Source: Azoarcus sp. (lineage in GTDB: Bacteria > Pseudomonadota > Gammaproteobacteria > Burkholderiales > Rhodocyclaceae). Taken from it: 24,053 bases of DNA. Below are positions 14,776 to 21,820 of this stretch, piece by piece; within the stretch, counting starts at the first letter, position 1, and each line of letters starts with the position of its first letter. The stretch spans positions 1 through 24,053 of the forward strand of contig JALNWS010000042.1 in the NCBI GenBank assembly GCA_023230755.1, in the 5' to 3' direction. The notes below the pieces were generated by a model. That model searched no databases. It was not told the DNA's origin and saw nothing but the letters and a program-made list of their open reading frames with translations. Made by a program: the position numbers and the translations under genes.

Positions 14776-16761
14776 TCAGGCCGAATGATCCAGTGGGATG
14801 AAGATCTGGAAGCTGGTGCCGCTGCCTGGCTGGCTCCGACAGAGTATGGATGCGTGCCATTTCGTCAGGATTTCACGCACGATCGACAGGCCCACGCCCT
14901 GGTGCTGGCCTCCTTTCTGGCTGGTCGCCGGAGCGAACAGGTTGGCGGCGCGCTCGGGTGGGAGCCCGGGGCCATTGTCGATCAGACGCAGTTCGGCGCA
15001 GGTGCGGCCATCGGCGATGATCTGGCCTGCAAATGAGAGTGACAGGCGGCTACCGGGTTGCAAGGCCTCGGATGCATTGCGCAGGAGGTTGAGCAAAACC
15101 TGCTTCAGCGCTGAGGCAGGGATCGCAACGCTGGGGGCGCCAGCCACCGCGCGGAGCTCGAACTGTATGCCACGCTGCGCGAAGAGCGTATCGGCGTAGA
15201 GTGTGCGCACTTCGTGCAGCACATCGACGATGCGGCAACTCGGTGCCTCGGCACCCTCTTGCGGCAGATTGCCTGCCGAACGCAGCAGGTTGCCAATGCG
15301 GTCGAGCTCGGCGTTGAGCAGGCCCATGTCGTCCTGCAGCGAACTGTCGTCCGCATGACTCTGAACGAGCAGGCTGAGCCTGTTCTTGATCGCGGTCAGC
15401 GGGTTGGTGGCTTCGTGGGCGATACGACGAACGTGCTCGCGGAAGCGGGCGTGCAGTTCTGCTTCGCGGGCAGCGATGGCGGCATGCTGGCGCTCGGTTG
15501 AAAGGATGTTGCGAGCCGCTGCGGAGAGCAGCTCCCCGACCACCCAGCGCGCGGCGCTGCTCAGCGCGTGTTCGTGCGCCAGGCCGATCAGCGCGACGCC
15601 CTGCAGTGGGCCGAGCTGCAAGGGTTGACAGCAGAACCCCCGTTGTCCGAGCCAGCGCACCACGTGCCAGTCGGCCATGCTGCGTCCGGGAGCGTTGCTC
15701 ACGGGAAAGCAGCTTGTCGGCGTGCCGCTGCGCAATGCAAGTGCAATGCAGCTGGCTTCGTCGTCTTCACGCAGTGACAGCTCCTGCAGCCATGCAGCGG
15801 GTGAGCCCGGTGGGGCCTTGAGCAGCGGCAGCAGCACGCCCTTTTCGTCCGGCGTCAGCACGATGGGCATCTCGCAGCGGCCCAGCAGGGCGCAGGCAAT
15901 TGCCAGCCGCGCGCGGGTGGATTCCACGTCGAGTTCGGTAAAGCCGGCGACGATCAGGCCGTGCAAGGCGGCCGCCCGAAAAGGTTCGTCCTCCATCAGT
16001 GCAGGCAGTCCGCGGCTCATCATCAGGGCTGTGTTGCTGCCTGATGGGGCGGGGTAGGCAGCGTGGCCGGTGACGATGTAGCCGACATCAGCGCGCAGGC
16101 TGATGAGACTGGTCGACGGCAGCCCGGTCAGGGATTCAACCCGGGGAATGCGCTCTTCCCATCCATCCCCGGCGAGGCGATGCGCGGCCGCGAGCAGCGC
16201 GACGAGCGGATGGGCGCCGTGCAGCTGCTCGTCGAGCAAGTCGCCGAGTTCGAGCGCGTCGGCCAGCGTGCCGGGCAGCCCGCAGTTGCGGACGAGCTGG
16301 GCAAGATGCTGGCGGTTGTTGTCGGGCTGCAGTGTGTCCGACGTGGTGCCGGCTTCGCGTCGGCGGCTAAAAAGCGCGTGCCACAGTCCACCCAGATAAG
16401 CTTCGTCGGGTCTTGGGTAGTGGGTCTCGAGTGCAAGATGGAGGGCACATTCAGCCACCACCAGTGCCTGGACGTGGCCCGGGCTGACGTCGACGCACGC
16501 CTGGCTCAGCAGCCAGGCACGCAACAGGTCAGGGCCAAGTGTTTCGAGCCGGTGTCGCAGTACGGTATTCAGGCCTTGTTCGAGCTCATCCCGTTCCAGT
16601 GGAGCGGACGCCAGCAGCAGCAGACACAGCGCCGGGTCGCGCGCAGCCACCAGCGCAACCTCGGGCCAGTTCGGCGAGTTGGCTGCGAGCAGGCGCAGCA
16701 CGGTCGCGCCGCTCTCTGGCAGGGGGTGCAAGCTGGACGGGCCGGATAAAGCCTGAATCAT
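14776..16761 (-). CDS. Soluble histidine kinase with degenerate HDOD sensor domain
   Basis: A 661-residue protein without obvious membrane segments. Residues about 8-210 resemble an HDOD domain (LHPLPESGATVLRLL, ARDPALCLLLLASAP, EAYLGGLWHALF), but the last motif has Ala where HD proteins have Asp. The middle, about 230-425, is probably a GAF-like input region, though I cannot prove it. The kinase core has an H-box around residue 449 (RRIAHEATNPLTAIKN), an N-box (LLNLLRNASEAL), DNGPGLPP and GVGLSIVREI, ending with GSGTSFQIFIPL. No ribosome-binding site is evident at the ATG. It lies between the HDOD/EAL-like gene (85 bases upstream) and the REC-GGDEF-EAL gene, so phosphotransfer to that receiver is the simplest reading. 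Confidence 0.88.
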   Translation of the reverse strand: MIQALSGPSSLHPLPESGATVLRLLAANSPNWPEVALVAARDPALCLLLLASAPLERDELEQGLNTVLRHRLETLGPDLLRAWLLSQACVDVSPGHVQALVVAECALHLALETHYPRPDEAYLGGLWHALFSRRREAGTTSDTLQPDNNRQHLAQLVRNCGLPGTLADALELGDLLDEQLHGAHPLVALLAAAHRLAGDGWEERIPRVESLTGLPSTSLISLRADVGYIVTGHAAYPAPSGSNTALMMSRGLPALMEDEPFRAAALHGLIVAGFTELDVESTRARLAIACALLGRCEMPIVLTPDEKGVLLPLLKAPPGSPAAWLQELSLREDDEASCIALALRSGTPTSCFPVSNAPGRSMADWHVVRWLGQRGFCCQPLQLGPLQGVALIGLAHEHALSSAARWVVGELLSAAARNILSTERQHAAIAAREAELHARFREHVRRIAHEATNPLTAIKNRLSLLVQSHADDSSLQDDMGLLNAELDRIGNLLRSAGNLPQEGAEAPSCRIVDVLHEVRTLYADTLFAQRGIQFELRAVAGAPSVAIPASALKQVLLNLLRNASEALQPGSRLSLSFAGQIIADGRTCAELRLIDNGPGLPPERAANLFAPATSQKGGQHQGVGLSIVREILTKWHASILCRSQPGSGTSFQIFIPLDHSA

Positions 16762-16784
16762 GAATACGGGCGAAGTGGGTTGGC

Positions 16785-16845
16785 TGCGGCAACGCGCATT
16801 CTAGAGCCCGCGCGCAAGCTTTAATGTGACCGAATGCGCGCCGCA
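16785..16845. repeat. Interrupted inverted repeat between HDOD and kinase genes
   Basis: A 9-base perfect arm pair (16793-16801 and 16832-16840) is extended by a second pair of 5 bases (16785-16789 and 16841-16845) with a 3-base bulge, around a 30-base loop. It fills most of the 85-base gap inside the minus-strand operon, right after the HDOD stop codon. No T-run follows. It could lower expression of the downstream kinase or stabilise the upstream message. Confidence 0.4.
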
Positions 16846-16846
16846 A

Positions 16847-17983
16847 TCAGGCTTGCAGGCTGTCTGCAAACCCTAGTGCGACGAGTTGGGCGCGGTTGAT
16901 CTGCTCTGCAGACAGGTGCAGCTCGGCCGCTGCCTTGACCAGGGCGCTGCCATCGAAGTTTTCACAATGGCGCGCGAGTCGGAGAAATGGGGCGAATTCA
17001 CCCTCGTCAGAGAGCAGGGCGTCCGACACCGATGCTGGCAGGTGCATTTCGTCGAGCAGCGCCTGCATCGACGTGCCCAGCAGGATGTGCAGCAGCGAAA
17101 AGGCGCCGGTAATGAAGAGATTGTCGCGTTCTGACTTGTCGAAAAATCCGGCGCCGATCTCCTCCATCAGACGTCCGCGGGAAATGGCGGTCTGCATCAT
17201 TGCCGGCGCGCCAGGGTCGCGGCTGGCGGTGACCAGCAGCAGCGAAAGCCATTTGTGCAGGTTTGAGTAGCCGAGAATGCTGACCGCATGGCGGAACGAC
17301 TGGATTTCACACATCAGGCCGAAGCCGGCGGAATTGATGTAGCGCAGCAGTTTGTAGGACAGTGCGACGTCCTGCTTGAGTACCGCTTCGATGTCGCGGA
17401 TCTCGCCGTTATTGCGCACCAGGTTGAGCAGTCTGACGATCTGCGCGTGGCCGGGCGAGAGTTCCTTGGCCGGCGGGTTGCCGTGCAGGAAGAACCACCC
17501 CGAGGCACCGTCGTACCCGGCGCCCACGGCCTGGCGGAAGGCGGGCACGTCCTTGAGCCCCCACGCCATGCTGAGGCCGGGCGATCCGGTCGGTGCCGGA
17601 TGCTTGCGCGCATCCATCAGGACGAAGCGCCAGTCGTAGCCGGGCGGCAGTACGGTATCGCTGGAGAACCAGGTCAGGCACATGCTGATGCCCGCTTCCT
17701 GCAGTTTCGGCAGCAAGGCCTGGGTTTGTGGATGGGCCAGCGCCTGGGCGGGAATTTCGATCATCGCGTTCGTCGGGGCCGCCCAGTCCATGAGGGCTGG
17801 TGTCGGAACAAGGCGACCGAGGCTGACAAAGACCGGGTGGTGGGTCGGCCACTGATCGACGAGCCCGTTCAGGGTCTCGACTACCTCTGCGATGTTGGGG
17901 CCGTGTGCGATCAGGCGGTTCGCGGTGATCGCCCGGCTCTTGTTGACCACAGGTTCGCGGGTAATGAAGGTGGTCTGGCTCAT
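16847..17983 (-). CDS. HDOD domain signalling protein with degenerate EAL-like N-terminus
   Basis: A 378-residue protein of the EAL-HDOD (YuxH-like) architecture. The N-terminal 175 residues align in outline with an EAL barrel (MIEIPAQALAHP, FRQAVGAGYDGASGWFFLHG), but none of the catalytic motifs of c-di-GMP phosphodiesterases is present, so hydrolysis is unlikely. The HDOD domain spans about residues 185-375 (IRDIEAVLKQDVALSYKLLRYINSAGFG, read in parts, and FRHAVSILGYSNLHKWL). The ATG at 17983 follows an AGGA site and lies 9 bases after the reductase gene stop. HDOD proteins are regulators in signalling and cell behaviour, with no known enzymatic activity for most. It is the second gene of the minus-strand unit. 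Confidence 0.85.
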   Translation of the reverse strand: MSQTTFITREPVVNKSRAITANRLIAHGPNIAEVVETLNGLVDQWPTHHPVFVSLGRLVPTPALMDWAAPTNAMIEIPAQALAHPQTQALLPKLQEAGISMCLTWFSSDTVLPPGYDWRFVLMDARKHPAPTGSPGLSMAWGLKDVPAFRQAVGAGYDGASGWFFLHGNPPAKELSPGHAQIVRLLNLVRNNGEIRDIEAVLKQDVALSYKLLRYINSAGFGLMCEIQSFRHAVSILGYSNLHKWLSLLLVTASRDPGAPAMMQTAISRGRLMEEIGAGFFDKSERDNLFITGAFSLLHILLGTSMQALLDEMHLPASVSDALLSDEGEFAPFLRLARHCENFDGSALVKAAAELHLSAEQINRAQLVALGFADSLQA

Positions 17984-17992
17984 GGTCCTGGC

Positions 17993-19012
17993 TCAGGCGT
18001 TCTGCGTAGCGAAGGTAAATGCGTCGGCGAAGAAGGCATCCTCGGCAAGGCCGCGTGCCTCCACGAAACTGCGGCGCGCAGCGTCGATCATCGGTGGCGC
18101 CCCGCAGGCGTAGACCTCGTGTGTGGACAGGTCGGGGAAGTCGGCCAGCACGGCTTCATGCACCAGCCCACGACGGCCGGTCCAGCAGTCCTCGGGCAGG
18201 TCATCGGAGATTACCGGGACATAGCAGAAACCGGGCATGTCGGCGGCCCAGCTGCGCGCAAGTTCGTCCATGTACAGCCCCTCTGGCCGGCGTGCGCCCC
18301 AGTAAAGGGTGATCGGCCGCGTGATGCCGGTGTGAATGGCGTGCTCGATCATGCCCTTGATGGGGGCGAAGCCGGTGCCCCCGGCCACCATCACGATCGG
18401 GCGTGCGCCCTCGCGCAGCCAGAAGCTGCCCAGCGGGCCTTCGAAACGAAGGATGTCGCGCTCCTTCATGGTGCTGAACACCTGTCCGGTAAAGCGGCCG
18501 CCCTCAATCAGGCGCACATGGAGTTCAATGTGAGTGTTGTCGTGCGGGGCATTCGCGATCGAGAAGCTGCGGCGTGCACCATCGGGAAGCAGGATGTCCA
18601 CATACTGACCCGCATTGAAACGGAACGGCTCGCTGGCCGGGAGCTTGAGTTCGAGCACGATGACGTCGGCGGCGACACGGGTGAGTTTCTGTACCCTGCA
18701 CGGCAGCTTCTTGACCGGGATGTCGCCCGCGCGGCTGACGTTGCGCGCCTCGAGCACCATGTTCGAGCGCGCCCGTGTCCGGCAGAACAGGGACATGCCG
18801 GCGTCGCGCTCGGTATCGGAGAGGGCGCTGGCAGAGTAGACGTCGAGGGCGAATTCACCGCTGACCACTCGACCCTTGCACGCGCCGCAGGCGCCGTCAC
18901 GGCAGCTGTAGGGCAGCAGCAGGCCGGCCTCGAGTGCCGCTTCGAGGATGGTCTGATCGGCATCGGCGGAGAAGGTCTGACCACCGGGCTGGAGCGAAAT
19001 CTGATACGGCAT
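17993..19012 (-). CDS. Ferredoxin-flavin oxidoreductase (AscD/DdhD- or BenC-like reductase)
   Basis: A 339-residue cytoplasmic electron-transfer protein with three modules. Residues 1-90 form a plant-type [2Fe-2S] ferredoxin, with cluster cysteines in CRDGACGACKG and a fourth in LFCRTRA. Residues about 100-200 form the FAD domain (RSFSIANAP matches the RxYSxxN motif). The rest is the NAD(P)H domain (VAGGTGFAPIKGMIEH, YACGAPPMIDAA). This layout is shared by CDP-6-deoxyhexulose dehydratase reductases and by reductases of ring-hydroxylating oxygenases. No partner oxygenase or sugar gene lies in the window, so the substrate is unknown. The ATG at 19012 was set by homology, and no ribosome-binding site is visible. 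It is the first gene of the minus-strand unit and divergent from the SDR gene, 21 bases away. Confidence 0.9.
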   Translation of the reverse strand: MPYQISLQPGGQTFSADADQTILEAALEAGLLLPYSCRDGACGACKGRVVSGEFALDVYSASALSDTERDAGMSLFCRTRARSNMVLEARNVSRAGDIPVKKLPCRVQKLTRVAADVIVLELKLPASEPFRFNAGQYVDILLPDGARRSFSIANAPHDNTHIELHVRLIEGGRFTGQVFSTMKERDILRFEGPLGSFWLREGARPIVMVAGGTGFAPIKGMIEHAIHTGITRPITLYWGARRPEGLYMDELARSWAADMPGFCYVPVISDDLPEDCWTGRRGLVHEAVLADFPDLSTHEVYACGAPPMIDAARRSFVEARGLAEDAFFADAFTFATQNA

Positions 19013-19018
19013 GGGGCG

Positions 19019-19027
19019 TGAGATAAT
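19019..19027 (+). promoter_or_regulatory. Putative extended -10 promoter of the SDR gene
   Basis: TGAGATAAT matches the extended -10 pattern TGn-TATAAT with one mismatch. It ends 6 bases before the ATG at 19034, so the message would be leaderless. No convincing -35 is present, as is usual for extended -10 promoters. Confidence 0.35.
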
Positions 19028-19033
19028 GTGCGA

Positions 19034-19915
19034 ATGAAAAGAATTCTTGTCGTCGGATGTGGCGATGTTGCCCTGCGCGCGATGCCCTGGCTGGTACGGC
19101 GGTTTCGCGTGTTCGCCCTTGTCCGGCGCACGGAAGCTGCCGAGGGCATGCGCCGGCTGGGGGCGGTGCCACTGCTGGCTGATCTCGACGATCGCCGCAG
19201 TCTGGCCCGGTTGGCCGGCATTGCCGACGCCGTGCTGCATTTCGCCCCCCCGCCGGCACAGGGAAAAACCGATCCCCGTACCCGCCATCTGCTCGCTGCG
19301 CTAGCAAGCCGGACGAGTCTACCACAGCACCTCATATACATAAGCACGACAGGGGTTTACGGTGACTGTGGTGGCGCCCATATCGACGAGACGCGTCCTG
19401 CCAGACCGCGTTCGCCGCGCGCTGCACGCAGGGTCGATGCCGAACGGCAGCTGCGTGCCTTCGGCTGTCGCTGCGGCGTGGGCGTCAGCATGCTTCGGGC
19501 ACCGGGCATTTACGCGAGCGAGCGTCTGCCGCTGGAGCGCATCCGTCGTGGCGACCCCGTACTGCGTGCGGAGGACGATGTCTATACCAACCACATCCAT
19601 GCGGACGATCTCGCCCGGCTTGCGGTGCTGGCGCTGTTCCGCGGACGCAGGTGCCGGGTGTACAACGCGGTGGACGATACCGAGCTGAAAATGGGCGAAT
19701 ATTTCGATGCCGTTGCCGACGCCTTTGGCGTGGCGCGTCCGCAGCGTCTGAGTCGCGAAGAAATTGCGCTCAGGCTGCCGGCAATGGCGCTTTCGTTCAT
19801 GACAGAGTCGCGCCGCATCGACAATCGGCGCATGTACCGGGAACTGCGCGTCCGCCTGCGCTATCCGACGGTGAGCGCCGGCCTGCAGGCGGCGCGACAG
19901 TCGCTTGTCCTTTAA
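19034..19915 (+). CDS. NAD(P)-binding SDR/epimerase-like protein (YeeZ-like)
   Basis: A 293-residue Rossmann-fold protein. It begins MKRILVVGCGDVALRAMPWL, a GxGxxA dinucleotide-binding loop, and has the extended-SDR block LIYISTTGVYGDCGGAHIDET. A YNAVDD segment and a C-terminal region with ESRRIDNRRM match the pattern seen in YeeZ-type proteins. The catalytic YxxxK of classical SDRs is not seen at the usual place. The reaction is unknown. I chose the ATG at 19034 over the in-frame GTG at 19028 because the glycine loop follows it directly and a promoter-like element ends just before. hemJ follows after 36 bases in the same direction. Confidence 0.8.
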   Translation: MKRILVVGCGDVALRAMPWLVRRFRVFALVRRTEAAEGMRRLGAVPLLADLDDRRSLARLAGIADAVLHFAPPPAQGKTDPRTRHLLAALASRTSLPQHLIYISTTGVYGDCGGAHIDETRPARPRSPRAARRVDAERQLRAFGCRCGVGVSMLRAPGIYASERLPLERIRRGDPVLRAEDDVYTNHIHADDLARLAVLALFRGRRCRVYNAVDDTELKMGEYFDAVADAFGVARPQRLSREEIALRLPAMALSFMTESRRIDNRRMYRELRVRLRYPTVSAGLQAARQSLVL

Positions 19916-19951
19916 CCCCCCTTGCCCAACTGACTTGCCGGAGTTTTTTCA

Positions 19952-20362
19952 ATGCTTACCGTGAAGGCGCTGCACATCATTTTTGTCACCAGCTGGTTTG
20001 CTGGTCTCTTCTATCTGCCCCGCCTGTTTGTGAACCATGCGATGGTCGAGGACGCGGCGACCCGCGAGCGTCTCGCGCTGATGGAGCTCAAGCTGTACCG
20101 CTTCATGACCCCGCTCGGTATCCTTGCCGTCGGGCTCGGGCTGTGGCTGTGGTTCGGCTACGGTTTTGGCGGCGCCTGGCTGCACGCCAAGACGACGCTG
20201 GTGGTGGGCCTCATTGCCTATCACCTCTACTGCGGCAAACTGATGCGTGACTTTGCGGCAGGCAAGAACGCCAAGAGCCACGTCTGGTTCCGGGTATTCA
20301 ACGAGATTCCGGTTCTGGTGCTGCTGGTGGTCGTTTTCCTGGTGGTGCTCAAGCCGTTCTGA
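19952..20362 (+). CDS. hemJ: Protoporphyrinogen IX oxidase HemJ (UPF0093/CopD-like membrane protein)
   Basis: A 136-residue inner-membrane protein with four predicted helices. Family features are VKALHIIFVTSWFAGLFYLPRLF at the N-terminus (with the conserved His8), a central YRFMTPLGILA and KTTLVVGLIAYHLYCG, and the C-terminal FNEIPVLVLL block ending VVLKPF. HemJ oxidises protoporphyrinogen IX to protoporphyrin IX in haem synthesis in bacteria that lack HemG and HemY. The length is typical. The ATG at 19952 follows a CGGAG site about ten bases upstream. Its presence fits a cell that makes many cytochromes. Confidence 0.9.
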   Translation: MLTVKALHIIFVTSWFAGLFYLPRLFVNHAMVEDAATRERLALMELKLYRFMTPLGILAVGLGLWLWFGYGFGGAWLHAKTTLVVGLIAYHLYCGKLMRDFAAGKNAKSHVWFRVFNEIPVLVLLVVVFLVVLKPF

Positions 20363-20390
20363 AAGCGAAATCCGCAGCTAATGAGGAGAC

Positions 20391-21806
20391 ATGATGCAGC
20401 CTGAGACTGCAGTGCCGGCAACGGATCCGGCGGATAAGCACGCGTTCGACTGGCAGGCCCATTCGATACTGATCGTTGATGACGAGGAGGGCATGCGTCA
20501 TTTTCTTGAGCGTACGCTCAAGCGTCGTTGCGGGATGGTCGAGGCTGCCGGTGATGTCGAGCATGCGGTCGAACTGATGGCGCGTCTGCACTTTGATCTG
20601 ATCATTCTCGACATTGCCCTGCCCGGCAAGTCCGGCATCGAGTGGCTGCACGAACTGCGCGAACAGGGCTACGGCGGCGATGTGATCCTGATCACCGCCT
20701 TTGCCGACATGGAAACCGCGATCGACGCACTGCGCGGCGGCGCGTCCGATTTCATCCTCAAGCCTTTCCGCATTGATCAGATCCTGAACTCGATCAAGCG
20801 CTGTTTCGAGCGCACCCATCTGGCGCGCGAGAACTTCGTGTTGCGGCGTGAACTGGCCGAGCGTGCAACCGGCGTGGTCGGGCTGGTCGGGCATTCGCCG
20901 GCGATTCAGCAACTGAGCACGATGATCCGGCGGGTCGGGCTGATGCCGAGCACGGTGCTGCTGCTGGGCGAGTCCGGTACCGGGAAGGAGGTTGTCGCAC
21001 GTGCGCTGCATCAAACCAGCCCGCGCGCGCAACGTCCTTTCGTGCCGCTCAATTGCGCGGCGATCTCGTCGGAGCTCATCGAAAGCGAGCTTTTCGGTCA
21101 TGTGAAAGGGGCATTTACCGGCGCGAGCGAGAGTCGCAACGGACTGTTCTATTACGCTCATGGCGGCACCCTGTTTCTGGACGAGATCAGCGAACTGCCG
21201 CTGCCGATGCAGACGCGGCTGTTGCGGGTGCTCGAGGAGCGCAAGCTGCGTCCGGTGGGGGCCGAGCGCGAGATTCCTGTGGATGTGCGCATCATCGCCG
21301 CATCCAACCGTGACCTTGCCGCCGAGGTTGCCGCCGGACGTTTCCGGCAGGATCTCTATTTTCGCCTGGCGGTGGTCGATATCCGCATTCCGCCGCTGCG
21401 CGAGCGAACGGAAGACATCCCCGACCTGATGCGGCACTTCATGGAGATGTTGTCGCTGCAGCTGGGGGTGGCGCCGCTGCCGCTGTCGCACGGACTGGTG
21501 AGCGGGCTTGCGGCCTACGCCTGGCCGGGAAACGTGCGTGAGTTGCGCAACTTCGTCGAGCGCTCGCTGATTCTCGGCGCCTTTCCCGCCGCAGCGCTGC
21601 CTTCGGTTAGTGCGCCGGTGAGTCTGGCCGACGACGACAGCCTGCCGCTGGAGGTGGTCGAGAAGCGTCACATTCTGCGCGTGGTTGAGGCCTGCGGCGG
21701 TAACAAGTCCGAAGCCGCGCGCCGTCTCGGGGTGTCGCGCAAGACGCTGGAGCGCAAGTTTGCGGATTGGGGCGAAGACGCCCGCCCTGCAGCTGCAGAA
21801 GCCTGA
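20391..21806 (+). CDS. NtrC-family sigma-54-dependent response regulator
   Basis: A 471-residue transcription activator. The REC domain (about 24-140) has the acidic pair Asp30-Asp31, phosphoacceptor Asp74 and Lys124. The AAA+ domain has Walker A GESGTGKE (193-200), an intact GAFTGA loop (240-245) that contacts sigma-54, Walker B GGTLFLDEI, and the PLRERTEDIPDL sensor region. A C-terminal Fis-type helix-turn-helix (GGNKSEAARRLGVSRKTLERK) binds DNA. A second ATG three bases downstream (20394) is possible, and GAGGAG is the ribosome-binding site. The cognate kinase gene starts 14 bases after its stop. The regulated genes are not known. Confidence 0.94.
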   Translation: MMQPETAVPATDPADKHAFDWQAHSILIVDDEEGMRHFLERTLKRRCGMVEAAGDVEHAVELMARLHFDLIILDIALPGKSGIEWLHELREQGYGGDVILITAFADMETAIDALRGGASDFILKPFRIDQILNSIKRCFERTHLARENFVLRRELAERATGVVGLVGHSPAIQQLSTMIRRVGLMPSTVLLLGESGTGKEVVARALHQTSPRAQRPFVPLNCAAISSELIESELFGHVKGAFTGASESRNGLFYYAHGGTLFLDEISELPLPMQTRLLRVLEERKLRPVGAEREIPVDVRIIAASNRDLAAEVAAGRFRQDLYFRLAVVDIRIPPLRERTEDIPDLMRHFMEMLSLQLGVAPLPLSHGLVSGLAAYAWPGNVRELRNFVERSLILGAFPAAALPSVSAPVSLADDDSLPLEVVEKRHILRVVEACGGNKSEAARRLGVSRKTLERKFADWGEDARPAAAEA

Positions 21807-21820
21807 AGCTGCAACGCTCG

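Noticed and set aside
17288..19021. A long plus-strand frame opposite the HDOD and reductase genes.
   Set aside because: The minus strand encodes complete, recognisable domains; the plus-strand product has shadow-type composition.
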